DNA from: Armatimonadia bacterium
GTDB lineage: Bacteria > Armatimonadota > Zipacnadia > Zipacnadales > JABUFB01
Reading direction: 5' to 3'
Length of the DNA: 64,000 nt
Assembly: GCA_039679385.1 (NCBI GenBank)
Contig: JBDKVB010000128.1
Span: 23,077-87,076 of the forward strand
Each line of letters begins with the position of its first letter. The stretch's first letter is position 1. The translations under genes and the position numbers were made by a program. This document shows positions 32,230 to 42,622 of the stretch, one piece after another. Below the pieces are notes generated by a model that had not been told where the DNA came from, did no database searches, and saw only the letters and a list, made by a program, of their open reading frames with translations.

Positions 32230-33279
32230 ATGAACCCCTATCCCCTCCAGTTCGGCCTTGGTGGCGTACCCTTCCTCGCCGATGCCCGAACCCGTTCGAT
32301 CTCAGCCGAAAACCCCCAGGGTCGCAAAGGCGCCGGGGCCAAGGCCGTACCCGAAGGCGGTGCGGCTGGTTGGCTCGGGCAAGGGTGGAAGGTCCGGCCC
32401 TGCATGACCCTAAGGGCGGGGGAGACCCTCGCCCTGGCCGACATCGAGGGCCCCGGGATCATCCAGCATATCTGGATCACGGTGAGCCCAAACGCTTACC
32501 GTGACTGCCTCCTGCGCATGTACTGGGACGGCGAGGACTCTCCCTCCGTCGAGGTCCCGCTGGGCGACTTCTTCTGTTGCGGCCACAACCTGCGGACGAA
32601 GGTGAACTCCCTGCCGATCGCCGTCAACCCCTCCGGTGGCTTCAACAGCTACTGGCCGTTGCCCTTCCGAGAGGGCGCACGCATCACCGTCGAGAACCAG
32701 CGTTGGGAAGAGATCGGCGGCTTCTTCTACCAGATCGACTACGCCGAAACCGAGGTGCCCGCTGAGGCTGCGTACCTCCATGCCCAGTGGCGGCGGTCGA
32801 TGGGCACCCGCGAGTGCCCTGAACACGTCATCCTCGACGGCGTCAACGGCAAGGGCCAGTATGTCGGGACCTACCTTGCCTGGACGCAGCTCTCCGACGG
32901 TTGGTGGGGAGAGGGCGAGATCAAGTTCTTCATTGATGGCGACACCGATAGCCCCACCATCTGCGGCACCGGCACCGAGGACTACTTCGGCGGCGCCTGG
33001 TGCTTCGGGGACACCTTCTCCACCGCTTTCCTGGGCTATCCGCTCTGGCAGCGTGAGGAGGCCAAGGTGCCCAAGCACGGGCTCTACCGGTGGCACATCA
33101 TGGACCCGATCCGCTTCGATCAAGACCTGCGAGTCACCATCCAGGAGTTGGGCTGGTGGCCGAACCACAAGTTCCAGCCCCTCACGGATGACGTGTGCTC
33201 AACCGGCTACTGGTACCAGATGGAGCCCCATGCTGCCTTCCCGCAGATCCCGGAGGCACGGGACCGCTGGAGTCGCTAG
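32230..33279 (+). CDS. DUF2961 / GH172-family glycoside hydrolase
   Basis: 349 residues from ATG at 32230 (AAGGAAAGGA upstream). DUF2961 signatures: GPGIIQHIWITV, LRMYWDGEDSPSVEVPLGDFFCCGHN, NSYWPLPF, WWGEGEIKFFIDGD and GTGTEDYFGGAWCF. GH172 founding enzymes (difructose-anhydride synthase/hydrolase, alpha-D-fructo- and arabino-furanosidases) use two Glu, which would correspond to Glu228/Glu230 and Glu250 here. No signal peptide, so it works on imported or cytoplasmic furanosides. The neighbouring UroD-like and binding-protein genes suggest a small uptake and degradation locus. Confidence 0.85.
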   Translation: MNPYPLQFGLGGVPFLADARTRSISAENPQGRKGAGAKAVPEGGAAGWLGQGWKVRPCMTLRAGETLALADIEGPGIIQHIWITVSPNAYRDCLLRMYWDGEDSPSVEVPLGDFFCCGHNLRTKVNSLPIAVNPSGGFNSYWPLPFREGARITVENQRWEEIGGFFYQIDYAETEVPAEAAYLHAQWRRSMGTRECPEHVILDGVNGKGQYVGTYLAWTQLSDGWWGEGEIKFFIDGDTDSPTICGTGTEDYFGGAWCFGDTFSTAFLGYPLWQREEAKVPKHGLYRWHIMDPIRFDQDLRVTIQELGWWPNHKFQPLTDDVCSTGYWYQMEPHAAFPQIPEARDRWSR

Positions 33280-33410
33280 AGGACCTGTTCCAGGGCACTG
33301 CCGGGCGACTCAGAAGGGGTCTTCGGCCTTGGTCTGTGCAGGAAGGTGTTCAGTCGTGACGAAAGACTGATTCGTGCGTGCGACCACTGTCCCCAGGAGG
33401 GACCAGGAAG

Positions 33411-34430
33411 ATGAAGAGGCCGTTGGTCATCGGAGCTGTGCTTTTGCTCTTGGCGCTCGTAGTCGTAACTGGTTGCCAGAAGGTCAAGGAGCCGTCCTCC
33501 GAGACTCCGCAGGCGGAGCAACCCATGCCGACCGAGAACCTGCCGGGCGGGGGCGAGAACATCGCCGCACCGACCGGCGGGGGAAAGGTCGTCGGTGTTA
33601 CGCTGCTGACCAAAACGCACGTGTTCTATCAGGACCTTGAGAAGGGCCTGCAGGAGGCGGCCGACAAGCTCGGGTACAAGCTCGCCGTCGATTCAGCCGA
33701 GTTCAAGGCCTCCGACCAGGAGAAGCAGATCGACAACTTCATCGTCCAGAAGGTCGCTGCCATCGTTGTCTGCCCGGCCGATTCGGCCAGCGTCGGCGGG
33801 CCGATCAAAAAGGCCAACGCAGCGGGGATCCCCGTCTTCACCGCCGACATCGCTGCCCAGGAGGGCGACGTCGTCTGCCACATCGCCTCCGACAACAAGC
33901 AGGGCGGGCGCAAGGCCGGGGAGTACCTCGCCCAGGCCCTTGGGGGTCAGGGCCAGATCATCGTGATCGACCATCCGGCCGTCACCTCGGTTCAGGACCG
34001 GGTAGCGGGCTTCGAGGAAGCCCTCAAGAAGTACCCGAAGATCGAGCTGGTCGAGAAGCCACCCGCTGAGGGACAGCGCTCGAAGGCTCGTGACGTCGCG
34101 GCCAACAAGCTCATTGAGTTCCCGCAGTTGCGCGGCATCTTCGGCATCAACGACGACTCCGCCCTGGGTGCCCTCGCCGCCTGTGAGGCGACCAAGGGTG
34201 CCGAGAAGATCGTCATCGTCGGCTACGATGCCACTCCGGAAGCCCGGGAGAAGATCGTCAAGGGGACCCAGCTCAAAGCCGACGTCGTGCAGTTCCCCGT
34301 CAAGATGGGGCTGACCACCATCGAGACCATCGACAAGTACCTGCGCGGTGAGAAGGTCCCCAAGCAGATTCCCATCGAGGTCGACATCCTCGACAAAGCC
34401 AAGCTGTCCAGGGAAGCTCCGAAGCAGTAG
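33411..34430 (+). CDS. Sugar ABC transporter substrate-binding lipoprotein (RbsB-like)
   Basis: 339 residues from ATG at 33411, AGGAGG 10 nt upstream. Lipobox VVTGC (Cys22) after a hydrophobic signal, then a Pro/Glu-rich linker. Periplasmic-binding-protein fold: GVTLLTKTHVFYQDLEKGLQEAADKLGYKL, the hinge-type VQDRVAGFEEALKKYP, and GIFGINDDSALGALAACEATK. This is the ribose/galactose/autoinducer-2 class that works with RbsC-type permeases such as the one at 29751. No ATPase or permease gene beside it. Confidence 0.9.
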   Translation: MKRPLVIGAVLLLLALVVVTGCQKVKEPSSETPQAEQPMPTENLPGGGENIAAPTGGGKVVGVTLLTKTHVFYQDLEKGLQEAADKLGYKLAVDSAEFKASDQEKQIDNFIVQKVAAIVVCPADSASVGGPIKKANAAGIPVFTADIAAQEGDVVCHIASDNKQGGRKAGEYLAQALGGQGQIIVIDHPAVTSVQDRVAGFEEALKKYPKIELVEKPPAEGQRSKARDVAANKLIEFPQLRGIFGINDDSALGALAACEATKGAEKIVIVGYDATPEAREKIVKGTQLKADVVQFPVKMGLTTIETIDKYLRGEKVPKQIPIEVDILDKAKLSREAPKQ

Positions 34431-34456
34431 CCCGACGTGCCCCACCAGAAACGAAC

Positions 34457-34490
34457 CGTGCCCGGCCTTGTGCCGGGCACGTTGCTTCTG
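34457..34490. terminator. Terminator between convergent genes
   Basis: CGTGCCCGGC / GCCGGGCACG, 10-bp perfect stem, 5-nt loop, then TTGCTTCT. It ends the binding-protein unit and separates it from the convergent UroD-like gene. Confidence 0.85.
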
Positions 34491-34516
34491 TGCGGGTGCG
34501 ACGGAGACAGGGCCGC

Positions 34517-35653
34517 TCAGTACTTGCCGTAGCGCTTGCAGGCCTCAAAATAGGTAACGAGGTTTTCCTTTGGGGTGCCTTCACGGAAGCTGTCCGAGCT
34601 GCCGATGATGAAGCCGCCACCCGGCTTGGCGATCTCCATCGCTTCTCGTACGGTGCGCTCCACCAGCTCCGTCGTGCCGTGCTTGATCACATACAGCAGG
34701 TCTACGTAGCCCTTCAGCGTCGTCTTGTCTCCGATGCGCGACTTTGCCCTCGCAAGGTCAAAGTCGCCGACCGGCGGCGGCGTGCAGGTCTCCAGCACGT
34801 CGACTCCCGTGTCCGCAATCATCTCCATGCTTTGCCTCAGCTTGCCGTCGTCGTAGTAGTCGTAGTAGGCCCCGTAGCTGTGCGCAAGCTCCACGGCCTC
34901 CCGAATCTGCGGCACGAACACCTCGGCGAAGATCGCCGGCGACCACCCCGCCGACAGCGAGTTGAAGTACCAGCTCCCGAAGATGAACTCCGCCCCGCCC
35001 TCCAGAGCTGCTTTCTCTTCCTGCAGGCTCCGCTCGTGGTACATCCGCAGGATCGCGTCGAAGAAGGGCCGGTCCTCGTAGTAGTCTACCATCAGGTCCT
35101 CCATGCCTCGCGCGTCTCCGGCATGGTGGTCCAGCGCGCTCTGAATGTTGATCAGCGCCACGCCACGATCGCCCAGCGTCTCTTTCGCCTGGCGCAGGAA
35201 GTCGAAGTTGGTGTTCACCGCAGGCAGCAGGTACCGGAGCGCCGACAGATCCTCGGGGCCCTTCACCAAATGCTCCGTCCGGATCGGGTTCGGCGAGACT
35301 CCGTACTCTCTCCCCGCGGGCGGGATCTTGATCCGGTCCGAGAGCGATCCCGCCGGTGTGTGGAAGGTCCGCTCCACCACTGCATAGTCGCCGTCTGCAT
35401 ACCGCCTCTGGTCGACAGATACCTCCGGAAGCCGGTACTCCTCAGGGAAGCTCACGAGGTAGTTCGACGTGCCGTTGCCGAGAACGTGCATGAAGTCGAC
35501 GTCCGGCAGAAGCTCCATTTGCCCTTCGAGACTCTGCTGACCATGGACCGCCTGCATCCACGCGTGATAGCGTGGCGAGATGGGTACTCGGTCGAGCTCC
35601 CCATGCCGAATCGTACACAGGATGCGCTCACGCCCGGTCATCGTGGCGGACAT
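34517..35653 (-). CDS. Second UroD-family protein
   Basis: 378 residues. UroD-type barrel with MTGRERILCTIRHGELDRVPISPRY at the start, the YDYYDDGKLRQSMEMI segment at the metal/substrate site (Tyr-x-Asp-Asp-Gly instead of His-x-Asp-Gly) and ETCTPPPVGDFDLARAK, the counterpart of the EAFTPPPDG block in the protein at 31113. The two are clearly homologous but far diverged, so not a recent duplication. No haem-pathway RQAGRY motif. It is followed downstream by the terminator that it shares with the binding-protein gene. Reaction unknown; a corrinoid- or methyl-transfer role is the usual guess for this branch. Confidence 0.78.
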   Translation of the reverse strand: MSATMTGRERILCTIRHGELDRVPISPRYHAWMQAVHGQQSLEGQMELLPDVDFMHVLGNGTSNYLVSFPEEYRLPEVSVDQRRYADGDYAVVERTFHTPAGSLSDRIKIPPAGREYGVSPNPIRTEHLVKGPEDLSALRYLLPAVNTNFDFLRQAKETLGDRGVALINIQSALDHHAGDARGMEDLMVDYYEDRPFFDAILRMYHERSLQEEKAALEGGAEFIFGSWYFNSLSAGWSPAIFAEVFVPQIREAVELAHSYGAYYDYYDDGKLRQSMEMIADTGVDVLETCTPPPVGDFDLARAKSRIGDKTTLKGYVDLLYVIKHGTTELVERTVREAMEIAKPGGGFIIGSSDSFREGTPKENLVTYFEACKRYGKY

Positions 35654-35735
35654 ACTCCGGTCTCCTCAGGGCTTCGTAGTTGCAGCGTCAGTGTTAGGCG
35701 CTTGGTCACCATCGCCAGGCTACACCCTTCTCCCG

Positions 35736-37661
35736 TTAGTCGTCAAACTCCCACGCAGCCACCGGTCGGGTCTGTGGGGTGATCCCCTCCGGCGTGAGCT
35801 TCCCGGCGTAGAGACGGATCCAGTCGATCTCGACGTCGCCGGGGCCGCTGCCGGGGTCAAACCGCACTTGGTCGATCCTCCCCTTCGCGTCCAGCGGAAG
35901 CACGTACTCATGCCACTGACCGTCATGCACCAAGTCAAAGAACACGCACCTGGCGCGCTCGAAGTTGGCCGGACTCGGGTTCCGCCAGAAGAACTGCCCC
36001 TGGCCGCGCGTCGCCAACTTCACCCGCAGGTGTGCCGTCACCGGGCCTTCCACGCCGGTCACGGGTGGGCTCATCATGAAGGGGTCGTCGCCGGTCGACT
36101 TCATCGTCATGACCCCTTGCGCGAGGGCCAGTTGCGCATCAGCCGAGGCCGTCCATCCGGCGACGCGGAAGTTCGGGTTGTACTTGGGGTTCGGGATCAC
36201 CCGCTGTGCGCCGACCGAAGTCAGCCAGTCGTCGATCCGCCGGGACATCTCCGCGGCCTTCTGTGGCATCTTCTCCGCGAGGTTCGTCGTCTCGCTGAGG
36301 TCCTCGCGCAGATTGTAGAGCTCAAGCCGTCCCTCGAAGAACTTGATGAGCTTGTAGTCGCCCTGACGCATCGCCGCACAGGGGGACACATGGAACTGCT
36401 CGGCCGACCCGGCCGGATTCGGAAGTACGTAGTGCGGGAAGTACCAGAACAGCGCATCGCGCTGCGGTGCCCCGGTCTGCTTCAGCACCGGCACGATGCT
36501 CTCGCCGTCCATCACGTGACTGTTCGACGGCCTGGCCCCGGCCATCTCGAGGATCGTCGGGCAGAAGTCGACGCTGCACACCGGCGTGTCGCAGGTCGTC
36601 CCGGGTTTCACCACGCCCGGCCAGCGCACGATCATCGGCTCGCGAATGCCGCCTTCCCACAGCGTGGCCTTCCCGTCCCGAAGCGGAGCGTTCGAGGTCA
36701 CGCGGTCGCCTTCCGTATACTTGGTCCTGGTGAGCCCGCCGTTGTCGGACATGAAGAGGACGATGGTGTTGTCGCTGAGCCCCAGTTCGTCGAGCTTGGC
36801 CATCACGCGCCCGACACCCTCATCCACGCTCTGCACCATCGCCGCATAGGTGGCGTTGTGCTTCTCCTTCTCGGCGGCGTCCTTGGCCTCGTAGTGCGCG
36901 ATCATGTCCTGTTTGGCCTGGAGCGGCATGTGCACCGCGTAGTTGGCCAGGTACAGGAAGAAGGGCCCGTCTCGGTGAGCCTCAAGGAACTTGCAGGCCT
37001 CCTCGGCGAGGCGGTCCGTCAGGTACTCGCCCTCGGTGCCGGTCGTCACGTTGGCAATCCGGTACGGGTAGAAGTAGCTTGGGGGCGAGGGGTAGTGCCC
37101 GCCGGCGAAGTTGGAGTCGAAGCCCTGCTTCTCGGGGTAGTAGGGCTCCGGCCCGAGGTGCCACTTCCCGAAGTGCGCCGTCGTGTACCCGGCACGCTTG
37201 AGCTCCTCGGGAAGGGTGATCTCCTCCAGCGCGAGGTAGTTGGGCCCCCTTGGAATCGCCAGCTTGTTCCATGGGTTCGCAGTGGTCGCCGGTGCCGCCT
37301 CCTGAGGAGCGAAGCCCTGCGGGTAGACGAAGGCCCCGGTGATGTGCAGTCGGGCCGGGTACTTGCCGGTCATGATGCTGGCACGAGTGGCCGAGCACAG
37401 TGGTGCCGCAGCGTAGGCCTGGGTGAACCGAACGCCCTGGCTTGCCAGACGGTCGATGTTCGGGGTCTCATGGAAGCGGTTGCCGAAGCAGCCGCAGTCC
37501 ACCCAGCCCATGTCGTCGATCAGGATGAACACGAAGTTTGGGGGCTTAGCGGCGGCCTCTGCACTGCTCTGCGAGCCCAACAGACTCGCCCCGGCAAGCC
37601 CTGCGGCACTGATTCCCAGCGTCTCGAGAAACCGGCGGCGCGAAAGCTCATGTCCAGGCAT
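35736..37661 (-). CDS. Tat-exported sulfatase with C-terminal beta domain
   Basis: 641 residues. Tat signal SRRRFLETLG followed by a hydrophobic run. Arylsulfatase core (about 40-500): metal site FILIDDMGW, the formylglycine motif CSATR (Cys89-Arg93), TGKYPARLH, and FMSDNGG. Residues about 515-641 form an extra beta-sandwich of the kind that follows many planctomycete-type sulfatases. It removes sulfate esters from polysaccharides in the periplasm, once Cys89 has been converted to formylglycine. It is adjacent to a second sulfatase on the same strand (52 nt apart), likely one operon. Confidence 0.9.
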   Translation of the reverse strand: MPGHELSRRRFLETLGISAAGLAGASLLGSQSSAEAAAKPPNFVFILIDDMGWVDCGCFGNRFHETPNIDRLASQGVRFTQAYAAAPLCSATRASIMTGKYPARLHITGAFVYPQGFAPQEAAPATTANPWNKLAIPRGPNYLALEEITLPEELKRAGYTTAHFGKWHLGPEPYYPEKQGFDSNFAGGHYPSPPSYFYPYRIANVTTGTEGEYLTDRLAEEACKFLEAHRDGPFFLYLANYAVHMPLQAKQDMIAHYEAKDAAEKEKHNATYAAMVQSVDEGVGRVMAKLDELGLSDNTIVLFMSDNGGLTRTKYTEGDRVTSNAPLRDGKATLWEGGIREPMIVRWPGVVKPGTTCDTPVCSVDFCPTILEMAGARPSNSHVMDGESIVPVLKQTGAPQRDALFWYFPHYVLPNPAGSAEQFHVSPCAAMRQGDYKLIKFFEGRLELYNLREDLSETTNLAEKMPQKAAEMSRRIDDWLTSVGAQRVIPNPKYNPNFRVAGWTASADAQLALAQGVMTMKSTGDDPFMMSPPVTGVEGPVTAHLRVKLATRGQGQFFWRNPSPANFERARCVFFDLVHDGQWHEYVLPLDAKGRIDQVRFDPGSGPGDVEIDWIRLYAGKLTPEGITPQTRPVAAWEFDD

Positions 37662-37713
37662 CAGGTGATCCCTCCGGTTAGCAGACTGACCATGCCTCAG
37701 GTCTCCCTCGGCC

Positions 37714-39303
<1,590 letters not shown>

Positions 39304-39448
39304 GGTCCCTTCCTCCCTCCGACAGCTTGCCCAACGGAGCTCCTCTTCGACGGTTCACAACCGTATCCCTTCCAGGGAGACCAAGGCCCTGTGCGCCTCT
39401 TTCAACAGCCCTCCTCCGGGGCACCGCACCTTGTGGAGTGACCGAAGC

Positions 39449-42400
39449 ATGGCCCGATCACTTGCCCTTGCGCTGACCCTCCTTGCCCTCCTTCTCTCCT
39501 TGGTCCCTGCCTGCGCGGAGGAGCTTGACCAGCTCTACAGCCGGGGCGCCACCTGGCAAGACTCCCTGCAGGCGGCGCTGCAGAAGCTCGCCGACTTCGA
39601 GCGCCAGGAGCTTCTCCGTGCGGGTTCGGCCCGGCAGGAGGGAGAGGTCACCCTCGGTCCCTGGTACGCCATCGGCTCCTTCAGCAACGAGCGCGGCGAG
39701 GGTTTCGCCCGTGCCTATCCGCCCGAGACCGCCCTTGCGCTGGATGCCACCTACCCGGCGATGAACAACACACAGGCCAAGTGGCGGCTCATGCCCTTCC
39801 CGGACGAGCAGGTCATCGACCTGCGTCCTCACTTTGCCGTCGCCGAGGCCGCAATCTGCTACCTGTACCGCAAGCTCACGGTGCCAAGAGCGCTGACCAT
39901 CACAGGCTACTTCGGCAGCGACGACGGCCTCGCAGTCTGGCTCAACGGGGAGAAGCTCATCTCGCAGGACGTGCCCCGAGGTCCGGGTGCCGACCAGGAC
40001 AAGGCCGAGTTGAAGCTCAAGCCCGGCGACAACCATCTGCTGCTCAAGATCGTCAACCGCACCGGCGGCTGGGGTTACTACTTCGCTCTGCGTCCAGGCC
40101 GGGGCAGCGCTTCCTCCGATCCAACCCATGTGGCGCGGGTGAGCCGCCTCTGGGCGAAGGTCCGGGCCGACTTCACCTCCGCCGACGACAAGCGCACGAT
40201 GAAGAGCGAGACGGATGATGAGATCTGGCCCATCGAGGGCGACTTCTCTTCCGCCTCCTTGAGCGCCCGCTATCGTTCGGCCCAGGGCCATCATCTCCAG
40301 GAGGCTGCCGAGACCCTGACCGGCCTCGAGGCTGACCTGGGCTCCGAAGCCACGACAGCCGAGCGCCGTCGCTATGAAAGCGCCCAGTCCACTCCGACCG
40401 CCCTGGAGGGCTGGCGAGCCTCCTACCACAACTCCCTGGCCCTCGGCGAACTCCTCTCGGGCATGGCTCGGCTGGTGAGCTGTCGCCTGGCCCTCGACGA
40501 CCTCTCCGCAACTTACGGTGCCCGCTACTCCGGAGCCGCCGACTTCCGCACACGTCTTGACGCTCTGCGCACCCGTGGCAGAGAACTCCCGGCCGCACAG
40601 TCGACCTCTGCTGCAGACGTGGCCACCTGGAGCGACCAGATCAGCGGGCTCCAGCGCGAGGCCCTCCTCGAGGCCAATCCGCTTCTCGACTTCGGCAAGC
40701 TCCTGTTCCTTACTCGCCGTCCGGGGGGCGGTGCACCGGGCCTGCCGCAGAACTGGCAGGGCAATTCCAGCCTGCGGCGCACCGGCTGGGATACCTCGAT
40801 CCAGGTGCTTTCCCCTGTCCGGCCCGACGGCGCCATCACCACCCTCTTCCACTCCACCAGTCGCTTCGTGGGCGACCTTTGCCTGTCCTTCGATGCGACC
40901 CGGATGCTCTTCTCCATGCCCGCCGAGACCAAGCGCGACACCTACCAACTCTGGGAGATCGGCGTCGACGGGCAGAACCTGCGCATGGTCACCGCCGATT
41001 CCGCCGATGACTACGACAACTACACCGGCTGCTACCTGCCCAATGGACAGATCATGTTCTGTTCGAGTCGCTGCTACCAGGCGGTCCCCTGCACCGGTGG
41101 CGACCACGTCGCCCTGATGTACCTGATGGACGCCGACGGGCGCAACGTGCGGCAACTGACCTTCGACCAGGACCACAGCTGGTATCCGATGGTGCTCAAG
41201 GACGGGCGTGTCGTCTACACCCGCTGGGAGTACAACGACACCCCGCACTACTTCAGCCGCATCCTCTTCACCATGAACCCGGACGGGACGCGGCAGCAGG
41301 CCCTCTACGGCACCAACTCGTGGTATCCCAACACCATGATGTACGCGCGGCCGGTGCCGGGCAGCAACAGCAAGATCGTCTGCATCGTCTCGGGGCACCA
41401 CGGTAACCCCCGCATGGGTGAGGTGACGCTCCTCGACACCGCGGTAGGGGAGAGGGAGGCCGACGGCGTCCTCCAGGTACTCCCGCATCGCCACCGCAAG
41501 CCGAGTGCACCCATCGTCGACCAGTATGCCACGGGCACCTGGCCGCAGTTCGTCCATCCCTGGGCGCTCTCAGACAAGTACTTCCTCGTCTCCTGCAAGC
41601 CCGGGCCTTCAGACCCCTGGGGCATCTACCTGGTGGACGTCTTCGACAACCTCGTGCCGGTCCTCATCCAGCCGGACGCGGCGAGCATGGAACCGATCCC
41701 GCTGCGTCCGCAGGTGACGCCGCCGGTCATCCAGCCCTCGGTCAACTACGCGCGCGAGGATGCGACCGTCTTCATGTTCGACGTCTACCGTGGACGGGGG
41801 ATGGAAGGGGTGCCGCGGGGCACTGTCACCGCCCTGCGAATCGCGGAGCCGGTCTACCGCTACTGGGGCAATGGCCAGACCCATACCGCCGCCATCGACG
41901 GCGGCTGGGACGTGAAGAAGATCTGGGGCACGGTGCCGGTCGAGGCGGACGGGTCAGCGTACTTCAAGGTCCCTGCGAACACGCCCCTCTTCGTGCAGCC
42001 GGTCAGTCGCGAGGGTATGGCCCAGCAGCAGATGCGCAGTTGGTTCACTGCCATGCCCGGCGAGGTCCTCTCCTGCGTCGGCTGCCACGAGAACCGGCGC
42101 GACGTGAGTGCCTCCGGGCAGCGACCTCTGGCGCAGCGTCGGCCGGCCTCCGAGATCAAGCCCTGGTATGGCGAGCCGCGAGGCTTTTCTTTCGTGCGCG
42201 AGGTCCAGCCCGTGCTCGACCGCAACTGCCTCTCCTGCCACAGCGGCGGCAAGATCGACCTGCGCAGCCTCCCGGCGCCGCCTCAGAACCGTGCACCGAC
42301 CGCCTGGACGCAGGCCTACGTCACCCTCCATCCCTACGTGCGGCGGCCCGGCAATGAGTCCGATATCCGCCTCCTGGGTCCCCGGGAGTTCGAAGCCAAC

Positions 42401-42622
42401 ACAAGCCCGCTGGTGCAGATGCTCAAGAAGGGGCACATGGGGGTGAAGCTCTCGGAGGAGGACTGGGACCGGCTCATTACCTGGATCGACCTCAACGTTC
42501 CCTTCGCCGGTGAGTGGACGGAAGCCGAGCCGAAGCCCCCGCCGCAGCTTGTGAAGCGTCGTGAGGAAATCCGCGCCGAGGACGCCGCGGTCCGGGCAAC
42601 GCTGGCCCAGGGAGGACACTGA
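39449..42622 (+). CDS. HzsA-related dihaem c-type cytochrome protein
   Basis: 1057 residues from ATG at 39449 (GGAG upstream; the earlier frame overlaps the divergent sulfatase). Signal peptide about 1-24 (VPACAEE). An N-terminal glycan-binding-like beta domain (PA14-like, YFGSDDGLAVWLNGEKL) is followed by helices, a PD40-type propeller (DATRMLFSMPAETKRDTYQLWEI, VALMYLMDADGRNVRQLT), and two CxxCH haem sites, CVGCH (Cys876-His880) and CLSCH (Cys927-His931). This is the layout of proteins annotated as hydrazine-synthase-alpha-related; most are not from anammox bacteria. Periplasmic redox role unknown. It overlaps the next gene by TGATG. Confidence 0.8.
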   Translation: MARSLALALTLLALLLSLVPACAEELDQLYSRGATWQDSLQAALQKLADFERQELLRAGSARQEGEVTLGPWYAIGSFSNERGEGFARAYPPETALALDATYPAMNNTQAKWRLMPFPDEQVIDLRPHFAVAEAAICYLYRKLTVPRALTITGYFGSDDGLAVWLNGEKLISQDVPRGPGADQDKAELKLKPGDNHLLLKIVNRTGGWGYYFALRPGRGSASSDPTHVARVSRLWAKVRADFTSADDKRTMKSETDDEIWPIEGDFSSASLSARYRSAQGHHLQEAAETLTGLEADLGSEATTAERRRYESAQSTPTALEGWRASYHNSLALGELLSGMARLVSCRLALDDLSATYGARYSGAADFRTRLDALRTRGRELPAAQSTSAADVATWSDQISGLQREALLEANPLLDFGKLLFLTRRPGGGAPGLPQNWQGNSSLRRTGWDTSIQVLSPVRPDGAITTLFHSTSRFVGDLCLSFDATRMLFSMPAETKRDTYQLWEIGVDGQNLRMVTADSADDYDNYTGCYLPNGQIMFCSSRCYQAVPCTGGDHVALMYLMDADGRNVRQLTFDQDHSWYPMVLKDGRVVYTRWEYNDTPHYFSRILFTMNPDGTRQQALYGTNSWYPNTMMYARPVPGSNSKIVCIVSGHHGNPRMGEVTLLDTAVGEREADGVLQVLPHRHRKPSAPIVDQYATGTWPQFVHPWALSDKYFLVSCKPGPSDPWGIYLVDVFDNLVPVLIQPDAASMEPIPLRPQVTPPVIQPSVNYAREDATVFMFDVYRGRGMEGVPRGTVTALRIAEPVYRYWGNGQTHTAAIDGGWDVKKIWGTVPVEADGSAYFKVPANTPLFVQPVSREGMAQQQMRSWFTAMPGEVLSCVGCHENRRDVSASGQRPLAQRRPASEIKPWYGEPRGFSFVREVQPVLDRNCLSCHSGGKIDLRSLPAPPQNRAPTAWTQAYVTLHPYVRRPGNESDIRLLGPREFEANTSPLVQMLKKGHMGVKLSEEDWDRLITWIDLNVPFAGEWTEAEPKPPPQLVKRREEIRAEDAAVRATLAQGGH

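Noticed and set aside
39458..41557. 699-codon minus-strand frame opposite the HzsA-related gene
   Set aside because: Shadow; the plus-strand gene has signal peptide, propeller and haem motifs.
39449..42622. Evidence for anammox (hydrazine synthase)
   Set aside because: The HzsA-related family is widespread in non-anammox bacteria, and no HzsB/C or hydrazine dehydrogenase genes are in the window.
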